Shown: positions 9,113 through 18,441 of the stretch, one piece after another
How the letters are laid out: each line of letters starts with the position of its first letter
How positions within the stretch are numbered: position 1 is the stretch's first letter
From: Jeotgalibacillus haloalkalitolerans
GTDB taxonomy: Bacteria; Bacillota; Bacilli; Bacillales; Jeotgalibacillaceae
DNA length: 64,000 nt
Assembly (NCBI RefSeq): GCF_034427455.1
Contig: NZ_JAXQNN010000001.1
Location: 496,001 to 560,000, forward strand
Reading direction: 5' to 3'
The notes under the pieces: generated by a model
What the model was told of the DNA's origin: nothing
The model's database searches: none
The model's input: only the letters and a program-made list of their open reading frames with translations
Position numbers and translations under genes: made by a program

Positions 9113-9940
9113 ATGGATATTGTTACATTAAACAACGGACTGAAAATGCCTCAAATCGGACTTGGTGTATGGCAGGTAGAAGACCATCAGACAGGTGTGG
9201 ATTCAGTAAAAAAAGCAATCGAAACAGGTTACCGTTCGATTGATACAGCGATGATTTATAAAAACGAAGAAGCAGTCGGACAGGGGATCCGCGAGTCCGG
9301 TGTACCGCGTGAGGAACTGTTCATCACAACAAAAGTCTGGAACGCGGACCAGGGCTATGACAGCACACTTCAGGCGCTTGAAACAAGCCTTGAAAAACTT
9401 GGTCTTGATTACGTAGACCTCTATCTCATTCACTGGCCGATGCCTGAAAAAGATAAATATATCGAAACTTATAAAGCACTTGAAAAGCTTTATGAAGACG
9501 GCAAAGTAAAAGCGATCGGGGTATGTAACTTTGAAATTGAACACCTGCAGCGCCTGATGGATGAATGCACAGTCAAGCCTGTATTAAACCAGGTTGAGTG
9601 CCATCCATACTTTGCACAGCTTGAACTGAAGGAATTCTGTGCGAAGCATGACATTTTCCTTGAAGCATGGAGCCCGCTGATGCAGGGTGGAGCAGTACTT
9701 GAAGACGACATCATCCGCAATATCGCTGAAAAGTACGGCAAAGAACCGGCACAGGTTGTCATCCGCTGGCACCTGCAGTCAGGCAGCATTGTCATTCCGA
9801 AGTCAGTGACACCATCACGCATCGAATCAAACTTTGATGTATTCGATTTTGCATTGACTGCTGACGAACTGAAAAGCATCAACGACCTCGACCGCGGCGA
9901 GCGCAAAGGTCCGCATCCAAATGAAATGAATAAAGAATAA
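9113..9940 (+). CDS. Aldo-keto reductase
   Basis: 275 residues, NADPH-dependent aldehyde/ketone reductase with a TIM-barrel fold. The catalytic tetrad is present: Asp44 and Tyr49 in SIDTAMIY, Lys74 in TTKVW, His107 in LIHWP. The cofactor-binding end IPKSVTPSRIESNFDVFDF is also intact. It resembles the B. subtilis glyoxal/methylglyoxal reductase group (YvgN). ATG at 9113 follows GAGAGGAG. Monocistronic, ended by a strong terminator. Confidence 0.93.
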   Translation: MDIVTLNNGLKMPQIGLGVWQVEDHQTGVDSVKKAIETGYRSIDTAMIYKNEEAVGQGIRESGVPREELFITTKVWNADQGYDSTLQALETSLEKLGLDYVDLYLIHWPMPEKDKYIETYKALEKLYEDGKVKAIGVCNFEIEHLQRLMDECTVKPVLNQVECHPYFAQLELKEFCAKHDIFLEAWSPLMQGGAVLEDDIIRNIAEKYGKEPAQVVIRWHLQSGSIVIPKSVTPSRIESNFDVFDFALTADELKSINDLDRGERKGPHPNEMNKE

Positions 9941-9948
9941 TTAACAGA

Positions 9949-9977
9949 CCCGGGGGCTTGAGTGCTCCCGGGTTTTT
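9949..9977 (+). terminator. Terminator of the aldo-keto reductase gene
   Basis: ACCCGGGGGC-TTGAGT-GCTCCCGGGT followed by TTTTT. Confidence 0.85.
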
Positions 9978-9987
9978 TAGTATTAAC

Positions 9988-10113
9988 CGTTTCGCTGTGC
10001 TTCAGGCGGATGCTTTCCGGCCTGAGGTTGCTGAGCATCCTCAGGCAAGCCTTGCGGGGTCTCAGCTTCCCTCTAATCGTCCCGGAGTCACCGCCCTACG
10101 CTCCGCTACACTG
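9988..10113 (-). repeat. Family A-related palindromic element
   Basis: Contains GCTTCAGGCGGATGCTTTCCGG and, at the far end, CGGAGTCACCGCCCTACGCTCCGC, the reverse complement of the ends seen near 42.93 kb. It fills part of the 519-base gap before the stress gene. Confidence 0.65.
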
Positions 10114-10255
10114 GAATTTCAATTAAAATATCATAATAAAATTAGCTCGATTTAGTTAGTTTATTGGTCTTCAATGTAACTATAGTTTAAGAAAAGAATT
10201 TGTAGTATAGAATTATAACAATATATTAAAAGTGGAAGTTTTATCAATAGTCATT

Positions 10256-10318
10256 TTGAGGTGAGCGAAGCGGAAGGCGCCGTCCCCGCGGAAAGTGTCC
10301 GCCTGTAGAGTAGTGAAC
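10256..10318 (+). repeat. Truncated family A element
   Basis: GAAGCGGAAGGCGCCGTCCCCGCGGAAAGTGTCCGCCTG retains only the ends of the palindromic element. The stretch between this copy and the previous one (10114-10255) is AT-rich and shows nothing else. Confidence 0.55.
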
Positions 10319-10385
10319 CGGTTGTAACACATATTACATTTAGTAGGTAAATATCAGTATTTACCATTACGATACACTTTGAGTT

Positions 10386-10411
10386 GTTTTAACAATTAAC
10401 AGACAGGGTAT
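10386..10411 (+). promoter_or_regulatory. Sigma-B promoter
   Basis: GTTTTAA (10386-10392), 13 bases, GGGTAT (10406-10411) fits the general-stress sigma-B pattern GTTTAA-N12-15-GGGTAT. It sits 49 bases before the start of a YflT-domain general stress protein, which is what sigma-B would be expected to drive. Confidence 0.7.
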
Positions 10412-10459
10412 TTCCAAACTATGTTGAAAAAATTAGAACGACCCTAAGGAGGAAATACC

Positions 10460-11665
10460 ATGTCAAAAACATTTGTTGAAACATTTCATTCTGAGCAGGA
10501 CGTTTTAAAGAAAATCGAAGACCTTAAACTTCAAGGATATAAAGAAAACGATATGTATGTCGTAGCGCGTGATAAAGACGAATTGTCTCTTGTCAGAGGC
10601 CGTACTGATGCTGACATCGAAGCGGTGGAAGGAAACTGGTGGGACAAGTTCAAAGCATTTGTCGCAGGAGATTCTTCTGTAAGAGAAGCGTTTGACCGCA
10701 TGGGAATGGAAAAACAGGATGCAGAACGCTATTACGATGAAGTCAGAAACGGTGCATTTTTATTATATGCGGATAGTGCTTATGCAGATGAAAACGATGA
10801 TTACGTCAGTCCGGCAGCAGGCGGGCTCGATCCCGACTCACGTGCAGATCATCAGGTGAGCGGTACAAATTTTACAAATGAGCAGACAAATACTCATACT
10901 TCAGCTGCTGAAGGTGCCGGAAGACCACTGGCGGAACGCACTGACCAGAATACAGCCGGCGTAGATCACGATCGCGCGCTTGGTGACCGGGACCGTTACG
11001 TTGATCCGAATATAGATAATCCTGAGCCGACACAGCCTGTAAATGACAGCAGGGAGGATCAAATCCGGTCTGAAGAGCAGCCAACGCCAAACCATACAGC
11101 GAACAAGGATGCCGCTGCAGCAGATCGTCATGATGAGGATCCTGAGGAATATCGTGCGCCGGATGACCGCGGAAAAATCCTTGAGCCTTCTGAGCATGAT
11201 AAACAGCAATATGGCGGCGGTCAGGGGGAAGAAGAGTTTTCACCGGACGCAGTAGATGCCGGCACACCTCGCGGCCAGGTCAGACCGGATCAGCCAAACT
11301 ATCAGGGCGACCCGTCAGGTAAGCATCGTCACGGAGAAGTTGAACCACCGGAAGCGCACGGTGGAGCGGATAACAAACGGCACGTTGTAGACGGTCAGGA
11401 ATCAGTCTGGGTGGATAGAAGCCAGTCGAATAGTGATCAGCACGTGGAAGCAGAGACTGACAGTAAAGGACGCCTGCGCGGGCAGGAGGATATTTCTGAG
11501 CAGAATCCAAATGATCACGCGCACCAGGAGCATCCAGGTGAGGAAAGTACATTGCGTGACCGGGACCGTGCGAAGCCATCACATGATCCTGCACTTGATA
11601 AAGAAGAAAAAGAACGTCGTCTGCTGATGGAAGAAAATCATTTTAGAAATAAGGATCGTTTATAA
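10460..11665 (+). CDS. YflT-domain general stress protein with long hydrophilic tail
   Basis: 401 residues. Residues 1 to about 105 form a heat-induced stress protein YflT domain (FVETFHSEQDVLKKIEDLKLQGY, then DMYVVARDKDE). The remaining ~295 residues are of low complexity, rich in Asp, Glu, Gly, Arg, Gln, His and Pro, nearly lacking hydrophobic residues and Cys, and are probably disordered. B. subtilis YflT is much shorter (about 115 residues), so this is a stress domain joined to a hydrophilin-like tail. ATG at 10460 follows AAGGAGG. A sigma-B promoter precedes it. A role in desiccation or salt protection is inference. Confidence 0.85.
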   Translation: MSKTFVETFHSEQDVLKKIEDLKLQGYKENDMYVVARDKDELSLVRGRTDADIEAVEGNWWDKFKAFVAGDSSVREAFDRMGMEKQDAERYYDEVRNGAFLLYADSAYADENDDYVSPAAGGLDPDSRADHQVSGTNFTNEQTNTHTSAAEGAGRPLAERTDQNTAGVDHDRALGDRDRYVDPNIDNPEPTQPVNDSREDQIRSEEQPTPNHTANKDAAAADRHDEDPEEYRAPDDRGKILEPSEHDKQQYGGGQGEEEFSPDAVDAGTPRGQVRPDQPNYQGDPSGKHRHGEVEPPEAHGGADNKRHVVDGQESVWVDRSQSNSDQHVEAETDSKGRLRGQEDISEQNPNDHAHQEHPGEESTLRDRDRAKPSHDPALDKEEKERRLLMEENHFRNKDRL

Positions 11666-11679
11666 TTGTGAATGAAGGT

Positions 11680-11716
11680 GAACCCGGGGTGAGTAGAGAT
11701 GCTTGCCCCGGTTTTT
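11680..11716 (+). terminator. Terminator of the stress gene
   Basis: AACCCGGGG-loop-CCCCGGTTTTTG, 15 bases after the stop codon. Confidence 0.75.
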
Positions 11717-11756
11717 GTTTGGCGGAAATGATCATTTGGCGGGAGGGGGGATAGGG

Positions 11757-11900
11757 CAAACTACACTTTTCTGTGAACCATACTGTTTTTTGTACGAAGG
11801 TTGCTTGTTATTCTCCGAAGATGGCTGCACGAGCTTCGAACCAACGTCTTTTTTCTCTGAACATCAGTCATTTTTCTCCGAACCGGCACACATCCCGTCC
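11757..11900 (+). repeat. 21-bp-phased hexameric array, class I (GAAC core)
   Basis: After the leader AAACTACACTTTT come six units of exactly 21 bp. The GAA(C/G) cores start at 11775, 11796, 11817, 11838, 11859 and 11880. Units follow CTCCGAAC, then 8-9 variable bases, then TTTTT/TTATT. Only the core and T-rich end are conserved. A frame with a heptad FFSEP-like peptide is open here, but the same frame is broken by a stop in the array near 32.3 kb. Confidence 0.9.
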
Positions 11901-11960
11901 CGGATTGCCAACCAAACGCCGGTTACAAGCCATACGTGTATAGGTCAAATTACTTAATTT

Positions 11961-12081
11961 CATGAACCGCATTAAAAATTTGATGAACCACAGGTGTAAT
12001 CTCCTGAACACCAGTCCAAATCTCCTGAACTACCCACATTATCTCCTGAACCCACATTAGAATCTCCGGAACCACCACGAC
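11961..12081 (+). repeat. 21-bp-phased hexameric array, class I variant (CCTGAAC)
   Basis: Six units with TGAA(C) cores at 11963, 11984, 12005, 12026, 12047 and 12068, all 21 bp apart. Units follow CTCCTGAAC, about 10 variable bases, AT. It lies directly after the previous array in the 451-base gap between two convergent genes and is a distinct subtype. Confidence 0.9.
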
Positions 12082-12097
12082 ACAACAGCGCAGTCCA

Positions 12098-12132
12098 ACA
12101 AAAAAACGCGCCACAATCAGCGCGTTTTTTTA
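12098..12132 (-). terminator. Terminator overlapping the 3' end of the next gene
   Basis: AAAAAAACGCGC-TGATTGTG-GCGCGTTTTTTT on the minus strand. The stop codon of the gene lies inside the loop. Confidence 0.75.
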
Positions 12133-12587
12133 GAGAATCCTTCCTGATCCAGATAGGAAGCAGCTTCATCATAAGTTGTAAAAATCCCATCAAGCATATC
12201 GTCAGCGTAAACACTCCACGTATCAGCGTCTTCGCGCGTCAGCGTCAATTCCTGACCATTTGCATTCACCCAGGGCTCATCACTAAATGGCTCAAAGTCT
12301 GCCAATTCCTCAGTCAGCAGGGAATCGATAGAGGCTGCGATGATTCTGCGCAAATCCTCTTCGCTGCAGTCACGGATATTGGTCATTCCTTTTGCGTCGG
12401 AAGGGTAGTCATTCAGGTGGGCTGTGTAGACAAAGCCATTCCCGTTTGGATGAAGGTGATAGACAACCGTTTTTTTCTCACGGATGCTTCCTTCAAAATG
12501 AAAATTAACCCGCCCAAGCGAAACGTTGTGCCGTGTTAATTCTTCAAATGATTCAATAATCTCAAGCTTTTCTTCAAAAGTCAGCAT
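12117..12587 (-). CDS. Conserved hypothetical protein
   Basis: 156 residues, acidic, no signal peptide or membrane segment. The N-terminal half has a beta-rich pattern (VSLGRVNFHFEGSIREKKTVVYHLHPNGNGFVYT) and the end has ADTWSVYADDMLDGIFTTYDEAASYL. I do not recognise the family with certainty; it looks like a small Bacillales cytosolic protein. ATG at 12587 follows GGGGGC. Monocistronic. Confidence 0.75.
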   Translation of the reverse strand: MLTFEEKLEIIESFEELTRHNVSLGRVNFHFEGSIREKKTVVYHLHPNGNGFVYTAHLNDYPSDAKGMTNIRDCSEEDLRRIIAASIDSLLTEELADFEPFSDEPWVNANGQELTLTREDADTWSVYADDMLDGIFTTYDEAASYLDQEGFSKKTR

Positions 12588-12744
12588 TGCGTCTGCCCCC
12601 GTTCCATTGATTGATGCCGTTTATTATAGCATATTGAACTGCGTTCGCCATATTCGTGTGATTTAACGGTTTTGCATAATAAAGCACTTCATGCGCTGAA
12701 GGAACAGTTTCCCAAAGGCATGAAGTGCGGATTTTTAATATTGG

Positions 12745-12875
12745 CTGGTAATTTTCGCTCCAGGGGGACGCTTTCCGTGTCCGGGCGGTGAGCCCGCAGG
12801 CTTCGCCAAGGCCTCACACGTCCCTTCCTGCCACAGGAGTCGCCCCCTTCCGCTTCAATCACCAGCTGTGCAATA
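12745..12875 (-). repeat. Family A palindromic element
   Basis: Reverse-orientation copy: CAGGGGGACGCTTTCCG, GAGCCCGCAGGCTTCGCC, and the end GCTTCAATCACCAGCTGTGC. It occupies the middle of the 346-base gap upstream of the unknown gene and downstream of argF; nothing else is seen there except a weak GAAGTGC/GCACTTC stem near 12.68-12.73 kb. Confidence 0.8.
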
Positions 12876-12933
12876 ACAATAATGGACTTTTAAAAAGTGT
12901 CAATCTAAAAAATTGCCATTCAAACTTAATGCA

Positions 12934-13875
12934 TTACTTCCCCATCAACGCAACCAGCAATGCCTTCTGTGCATGCAATCTGTTTTCAGCTTCCTGGAAT
13001 ACAACTGAGTGAGGACCTTCAAGCACGGCTGTACTCACTTCTTCTTCGCGATGGGCCGGCAGACAGTGCATGAAGATATAATCAGCTTCTGCGTGTGAGG
13101 TTAACTGTTCATTGACCTGGAAGCCTTCAAATGCTTTCAGTCGCTCAGCCTGTTCATCTTCCTGCCCCATGCTTGCCCAGACATCTGTGTAAATGACATG
13201 CGCACCTGTTGCAGCCTGGACCGGATCGTGTGTAACGAGGATCTCTGCGCCGGTTTTTGCACCTTCCGCCTGGGCGTATGCAAGGATTTCAGCGTCAGGC
13301 TCGTAGCCGGCAGGGCAGGCGAGCGTAAAGTGCATACCTGTTTTTGCTGCACCGATCATCAGGGAGTGGGCAACATTGTTCCCGTCTCCGATATAAGCCA
13401 TTTTTTTATGCTTAAATGAACCGAATGTTTCATAGACGGTCAGCAGGTCTGCAAGTGTCTGACACGGATGGTAATCGTCAGTCAGCCCGTTGATGACAGG
13501 GATTGAACTGTTTTCAGCGAGCTCCTGGACTGTGCTTTGGGCAAAGGTACGTATCATAATGCCATCCAGATAGCCTGACAGCACGCGCGCTGTATCAGCA
13601 ATCGTTTCGCCGCGGCCCATCTGGATATCTCTCGTGCTCAGGTACATGGCGTGCCCGCCGAGCTGGAGCATGCCTGCTTCGAATGAGACACGCGTACGGG
13701 TGGATGATTTCTCAAAGATCATGCCAAGCACCTTTCCCTGTAAAAGGGGGAGGTGCTTGTTCTCGGGTTTTTTCAGTTCAGCTGCAAATTCGATCAGCTC
13801 TAAAATTTCGTTTGATGTATAGTCTCTTAACGTCAGCAAGTCTTTATGCTGAAGCGTGGGAATGAGCATATTCAT
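12934..13875 (-). CDS. argF: Ornithine carbamoyltransferase
   Basis: 313 residues. Joins carbamoyl phosphate and ornithine to give citrulline. Carbamoyl-phosphate binding motif SSTRTR near residues 55-60, [11 protein letters not shown] near residue 145, ornithine loop DVWASMGQ near 235 and HCLPA near 275, all intact. ATG at 13875 has AAAGGAG and overlaps the carB stop by four bases (ATGA). Last gene of carA-carB-argF, which supplies its carbamoyl phosphate directly. Confidence 0.97.
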   Translation of the reverse strand: MNMLIPTLQHKDLLTLRDYTSNEILELIEFAAELKKPENKHLPLLQGKVLGMIFEKSSTRTRVSFEAGMLQLGGHAMYLSTRDIQMGRGETIADTARVLSGYLDGIMIRTFAQSTVQELAENSSIPVINGLTDDYHPCQTLADLLTVYETFGSFKHKKMAYIGDGNNVAHSLMIGAAKTGMHFTLACPAGYEPDAEILAYAQAEGAKTGAEILVTHDPVQAATGAHVIYTDVWASMGQEDEQAERLKAFEGFQVNEQLTSHAEADYIFMHCLPAHREEEVSTAVLEGPHSVVFQEAENRLHAQKALLVALMGK

Positions 13876-16800
13876 ACGAAAACTCCTTTTTTGGGAAGTG
13901 TGTTGAAAAATGCTTCCGCAGTTTCTTTTCTTGTCCAGACGTGAAGTCTGTGAATCGATGCCGTTGTGATCACTGAAGGATCTGCTTCAAGTGAGATAAC
14001 GGCTTTTTTATCGTCACGGTCCATCCATTGATCAAAGGCAAGCGTCTCAGGTGTAAATACAAGAAACCCTTTTTCCTGCCATGATTTGACCAGTGACGTT
14101 TCGAAATGGTTGGTGATAAAAATACTGCCGCCGTTCCACAGGTCAGCAAGCTGCTGACTTGCACCTGACAATGCTTTTTTCATTGCAATTTCAGGATCTC
14201 TGTCTGACGCCATCACTTCACCGGTTGATGTCATGACAGGTGTGAGCTCCGGTGAAAGACCAGGCAGCTTGATGTGTGAGAATACCGGTGCTTTTACAGT
14301 GAAACCGCGCTGTCCGTTAAATGACTGGGAGATACCCAGATCATTCAGGCTCTGTCCAAGCATCAAAGAAGTTGCATGCTGCACGAGCGGGACATTGGTT
14401 GACTTACTGCTGATCGGCACTGTTCTTGAAGCACGCGGATTAATCTCAATAACATACAATCCGCTGTCCTGACACACAAACTGGATATTGAACAAGCCTT
14501 TAAAATCAAGCTTTTTAGCAATATGAACAGCCGTATCACATACCTGATCAAGCATCGAAGCTGACAGTGAAAGCGGTGGTGTAACGGCAATGCTGTCGCC
14601 GGAATGCACGCCCGTACCTTCAATATGCTCATAGACAGCTGCAACCCAGGCGTTTTTACCGTCAGAGAGAACATCCACTTCGGCTTCTTTCCCCTGAATA
14701 AATTTATCAACAAGCACAGGATATTCGATCTGTGCTGAAGCTAAATAGGCTTCAAGCTCCTCATCGCTGTTCAGTTTCATCATCCCGCTGCCGCCGATCA
14801 CATAAGACGGGCGGAGCAGGATCGGGTAACTCAGATCATCTGCAGCCTGCCATACTTCAGCCGGCTGATTGGCAGTGAAGCCAGGGATCACAGGCAGTCC
14901 TGCTTTTTTTAAAAAAGTATAAAAACGGTCGCGGTCTTCCATCTCATCAAGAATGTCTGAAGATGAGCCGAGCAGGTGGTAGCCTGCATCCTCAAGCTCT
15001 TTTGCGACATTGATTGAAGTCTGTCCGCCAAACTGGACAATGACAGCGTTGATGCCTTCAAACTCAAGGACATTCATAATATCTTCAGCGCAAAGCGGTT
15101 CAAAATACAGTGCATCTGCCACTTCATAATCCGTACTCACGGTTTCAGGGTTATTATTAATCAGCACAGCCTCATAACCCATTTTCTGCAGGGCAAGCAC
15201 GCTGTGAACGCAGCAATAGTCAAACTCAATGCCCTGCCCGATACGGATCGGACCTGAACCAATCACGGCAACTTTCGGCTTTTTACTCTTGCGGTCATCA
15301 GACGTACCGCTCCACGTTGAGTAAAAATAGTTCGTCTTCGCTTCAAATTCTGCTGCACACGTATCAACCATTCTGTAAGACGGTGTGATGTTCCACTTCA
15401 GGCGCTGTTCTTTGACAAAAGAATCAGGCACATTCCAGAAGGATGCAAGCTGCTTATCGGTAAAGCCAAGCTTCTTCGCTTCAAGCATCTTTTCTTTGGT
15501 GACTTCAAGCCATGCAAGATCCTCATATGCCAGCTGTGCTTTCACAAGTCGAGATAATACAGACAGGTAATAAAGCGAAATTTTCGTCCAGCTATGAAGG
15601 GTTGTTGTGGAAACGCCTCTCTTTAACAGCTCAAAAATCGCAAACAATCGGCGGTCATCCGGTTCTTTGACTAGTGTTTCAAGTGCCTGCGTATCAAGCT
15701 CTGATAAAGCAGGGAGGAAGAGACCGTCAATTTTCTGATCTAGTGAACGTATTGCCTTTTGGAAAGCCGCTTCGATTGATCGTTCAATGGCCATGACTTC
15801 ACCTGTTGCTTTCATCTGTGTACCAAGCTGGCGGTTCGCATCGCTGAACTGATCAAATGGCCAGCGCGGAATTTTAACGGTCACATAATCAAGTGCAGGC
15901 TCAAAGCTCGCAAAAGTTGTACCGGTAACTGGATTTTTCAGCTCATGCAGATGATAGCCAACTGCAAGCTTTGCAGCGAGACGCGCAATCGGATAGCCTG
16001 TTGCCTTTGAAGCAAGCGCTGACGAACGACTTACACGCGGGTTTACTTCGATTAAAAAGTATTCGCCGCTTGAAGGGTGCAGAGCGAACTGAATGTTACA
16101 TCCACCCACAATGCCAAGCGCTTCAATGATTTTAATAGAAGACGTTCTGAGCATATGGTATTCCTTATCGTGCAGCGTCTGACTCGGTGCTGTCACGATC
16201 GAATCCCCTGTATGCACGCCAACCGGATCAAGGTTTTCCATGTTACAGATCGTAATGCATGTGCCGGAAGCGTCACGCATGACTTCATATTCAATTTCCT
16301 TAAAGCCTGCAATACTTTTTTCAACAAGGCACTGGTGAATCGGACTTGCTGAGAGACCCTGCTTCACAAGTGATAAGTATGTTTTTTCATCCTTCGCGAT
16401 CCCGCCGCCAAATCCGCCAAGGGTATAGGCAGGACGGACAATGATTGGATAGCCGCAGTAATCGGCGAAAGCCAGTGCTTCTTTTTGGCTGTAAATGATT
16501 TCACTGTCAGGTACCGGTTCATTGAGTTCCTTCATCAGCGAGCGGAAAGCATCACGGTCCTCCGCTTTTTTAATCGAATGAATATCAGTCCCGAGCAGCT
16601 TCACGCCATATTTTTCAAGGATCCCCTGATCAGTCAGCGCCATCGCGAGGTTCAGCCCCGTCTGACCACCAACCGTTGCAAGTAGACCATCCGGCTTTTC
16701 TTTTTCAAGAATCTCTTTCACGCTTTCTACTGTCAGCGGTTCAAAATAGACGCGGTCAGCAGTCGTTTCATCCGTCATAATTGTAGCGGGGTTGTTATTA

Positions 16801-16940
16801 ATTAAAATGACTTCAATTCCTTCCTCGCGAAGGGCGGTGCAGGCCTGCGTACCTGAATAGTCAAACTCAGCAGCCTGACCGATCACAATGGCACCGGATC
16901 CAATTACTAATACTTTTTTAATCTCCTGCTGTTTAGGCAT
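13872..16940 (-). CDS. carB: Carbamoyl-phosphate synthase large subunit, arginine-specific
   Basis: 1022 residues, two ATP-grasp halves; the second starts at about residue 545 ([26 protein letters not shown]). It makes carbamoyl phosphate from bicarbonate, ammonia from CarA, and two ATP. The C-terminal allosteric MGS-like domain is short, as expected for arginine-pathway copies that are not regulated by UMP; the pyrimidine copy (PyrAB) is about 1070. The start overlaps the carA stop by eight bases. Downstream of carA, upstream of argF. Confidence 0.96.
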   Translation of the reverse strand: MPKQQEIKKVLVIGSGAIVIGQAAEFDYSGTQACTALREEGIEVILINNNPATIMTDETTADRVYFEPLTVESVKEILEKEKPDGLLATVGGQTGLNLAMALTDQGILEKYGVKLLGTDIHSIKKAEDRDAFRSLMKELNEPVPDSEIIYSQKEALAFADYCGYPIIVRPAYTLGGFGGGIAKDEKTYLSLVKQGLSASPIHQCLVEKSIAGFKEIEYEVMRDASGTCITICNMENLDPVGVHTGDSIVTAPSQTLHDKEYHMLRTSSIKIIEALGIVGGCNIQFALHPSSGEYFLIEVNPRVSRSSALASKATGYPIARLAAKLAVGYHLHELKNPVTGTTFASFEPALDYVTVKIPRWPFDQFSDANRQLGTQMKATGEVMAIERSIEAAFQKAIRSLDQKIDGLFLPALSELDTQALETLVKEPDDRRLFAIFELLKRGVSTTTLHSWTKISLYYLSVLSRLVKAQLAYEDLAWLEVTKEKMLEAKKLGFTDKQLASFWNVPDSFVKEQRLKWNITPSYRMVDTCAAEFEAKTNYFYSTWSGTSDDRKSKKPKVAVIGSGPIRIGQGIEFDYCCVHSVLALQKMGYEAVLINNNPETVSTDYEVADALYFEPLCAEDIMNVLEFEGINAVIVQFGGQTSINVAKELEDAGYHLLGSSSDILDEMEDRDRFYTFLKKAGLPVIPGFTANQPAEVWQAADDLSYPILLRPSYVIGGSGMMKLNSDEELEAYLASAQIEYPVLVDKFIQGKEAEVDVLSDGKNAWVAAVYEHIEGTGVHSGDSIAVTPPLSLSASMLDQVCDTAVHIAKKLDFKGLFNIQFVCQDSGLYVIEINPRASRTVPISSKSTNVPLVQHATSLMLGQSLNDLGISQSFNGQRGFTVKAPVFSHIKLPGLSPELTPVMTSTGEVMASDRDPEIAMKKALSGASQQLADLWNGGSIFITNHFETSLVKSWQEKGFLVFTPETLAFDQWMDRDDKKAVISLEADPSVITTASIHRLHVWTRKETAEAFFNTLPKKGVFV

Positions 16941-17994
16941 GTTGTGACACCTTCTTTTCCTGTTGAATCAATTTGAAAAACTCATCAAATACTTCATGGT
17001 GTTCAGCCGGACCCGGTGAAGCTTCCGGATGAAACTGAACGGTTAACAGTGGAAGATCTTTATGTAAAAGACCTTCCACACTGCTGTCATTTACATTTGT
17101 ATAAAGAACCTCCACAGTTGGAGGGATGGAATCCATTTTTACAACGTAGCTGTGATTTTGCGAGCTCATGCTTACGCGCTTTGTCTTCAGATTCATCACC
17201 GGATGATTTGCACCACGGTGACCGAAAGCGAGCTTTTCTGTTGATGCACCAAAAGCAATCGCCAGCAGCTGATGACCCAGACAGATGCCAAGCGTTGGGT
17301 AAGCATTCGCCCATGCACGATAGTCATCAATTTTATGCATAAGGGATGCAGGATCCCCCGGTCCATTAGAGAACAGTAAACCATCTAACGGATAGCTGAC
17401 CAGTTCGTCTGTTGAGACGGTATAAGGAAACACCGTCACCTTACAGCCGCGGTCCAGCAGTGCCTGTAAAATCGATTTCTTATAGCCGAAATCAATAAGT
17501 CCTATATGCGGTGTACCTTCTCCATATGTCACGGCTGCTTTTGCAGTCACATGCGGCACAACAAATGTACGGATCGGCTCCCATGCAGGAAGCGGTTTGC
17601 CTTCAAGCTGCATCACCGCCTGCATCGTTCCATCTTCGCGGATGGTCTGAATCACAGAGCGCGTGTCCACGCCCGACATAATGGGGACATTATGCATCAC
17701 TGCAAACTCCAATAAAGAAATACCTCGTTCAAGGGTGCCTTCATATAATTCAGTCACCACAATACCTGCAGGCTGGATTTCTTTTGACTCAAGGTTGGCC
17801 TCCTGAATACCGTATTGACCCATCAGCGGGTACGAGAAAACAATAATCTGACCGTGATAAGAGGGGTCAGTCAGCACCTCTTCATAGCCGGTCATGCCCG
17901 TGAAGAAGACGATTTCTCCCTGTACGTCTTTAACTGCGCCTTTCCATGCTCCTTCAAATGACTGTCCGTTCGACAGTGACAGCGTTCCTTTCAT
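16933..17994 (-). CDS. carA: Carbamoyl-phosphate synthase small subunit, arginine-specific
   Basis: 353 residues. The glutamine amidotransferase has nucleophile Cys in GICLGHQLLA (about residue 239) and the His/Glu pair in FHPEASPGP (about residue 326). It releases ammonia for CarB. ATG at 17994 follows AAGGAGG. First gene of carAB-argF; its upstream region has ARG-box-like AT-rich sites and, between them and the gene, a family A palindromic element that would sit in the 5' untranslated region. Confidence 0.96.
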   Translation of the reverse strand: MKGTLSLSNGQSFEGAWKGAVKDVQGEIVFFTGMTGYEEVLTDPSYHGQIIVFSYPLMGQYGIQEANLESKEIQPAGIVVTELYEGTLERGISLLEFAVMHNVPIMSGVDTRSVIQTIREDGTMQAVMQLEGKPLPAWEPIRTFVVPHVTAKAAVTYGEGTPHIGLIDFGYKKSILQALLDRGCKVTVFPYTVSTDELVSYPLDGLLFSNGPGDPASLMHKIDDYRAWANAYPTLGICLGHQLLAIAFGASTEKLAFGHRGANHPVMNLKTKRVSMSSQNHSYVVKMDSIPPTVEVLYTNVNDSSVEGLLHKDLPLLTVQFHPEASPGPAEHHEVFDEFFKLIQQEKKVSQHA

Positions 17995-18035
17995 GAGAAC
18001 CGCCTCCTTTTTATAATTAATCGCTTATGATATCA

Positions 18036-18140
18036 GCTTCGGGCGGACGCTATCCGCGGTCGGGCGGTGAGCCCGCAGGCTTCGCCATGGCCACACACGT
18101 TCCTTCCTGCGAGCCGCCGCCATGCGCTACAATCAACGCT
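18036..18140 (-). repeat. Family A palindromic element in the carA upstream region
   Basis: GGGCGGACGCTATCCGCGG, GAGCCCGCAGGCTTCGCC and GCGAGCCGCC match the copies at 12.75 and 61.7 kb. It starts about 40 bases before carA and would be transcribed as a leader hairpin if the carA promoter lies beyond it. Confidence 0.75.
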
Positions 18141-18163
18141 TTTTGGATGTAAAGCAGGTTTTT

Positions 18164-18217
18164 TGTGAATAAATATAAATAAAAATGTAATTTTATTCAT
18201 TTATGTGAATAAGAATA
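18164..18217 (-). promoter_or_regulatory. Possible ARG-box pair for carA
   Basis: On the minus strand AAATGAATAAAATTACATTT and, nearby, TTTATATTTATTCAC resemble the Bacillus ARG box (CATGAATAAAAATTCAAG). They lie about 170-220 bases before carA. No convincing -35/-10 pair could be fixed. Confidence 0.45.
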
Positions 18218-18247
18218 CTGTCCGGGAAGGGGGGGCTTCCGGGACAG
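18218..18247 (-). terminator. Hairpin between argD and carA
   Basis: TGTCCCGGAAG-CCCCCC-CTTCCCGGACA on the minus strand, one internal mismatch, followed by a T-rich stretch without a clean U-tract. It may end argCJBD transcription. Confidence 0.45.
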
Positions 18248-18288
18248 CTGGTATTTAGATTTTGTGGACGATGGTTTTTCGGGCTAGG

Positions 18289-18429
18289 CCAAATTACACT
18301 TTTCCACGAACCATCGTGTTTTTTCTCCGAACCACCGGTGTTTTTCTCCGAACATAAGAGGTTATTCTTTGAACCAATGATGTTTTTCTCCGAACATCCA
18401 CGATTATTCTCCGAACCCGACAATCATGA
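18289..18429 (+). repeat. 21-bp-phased hexameric array, class I (GAAC core)
   Basis: Leader CCAAATTACACTTTT then six units with GAAC cores at 18308, 18329, 18350, 18371, 18392 and 18413, each step exactly 21 bp. Unit form CTCCGAAC-N8-TTTTT. Same leader and unit form as the array at 11.76 kb, but different variable parts. Lies just beyond the argD stop codon. Confidence 0.9.
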
Positions 18430-18441
18430 ACTACAAAAACC

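Noticed and set aside
11703-11957. Open frame with FFSEP-like heptads over the first class I array
   Set aside because: No ribosome site, high variability, and the same frame is interrupted in the array at 32.3 kb; the repeat is better read as DNA or RNA structure.
11757-12081. CRISPR array
   Set aside because: Units are 21 bp in total with conserved cores of 4-8 bases; CRISPR repeats are longer and near-identical, and no cas genes are present.
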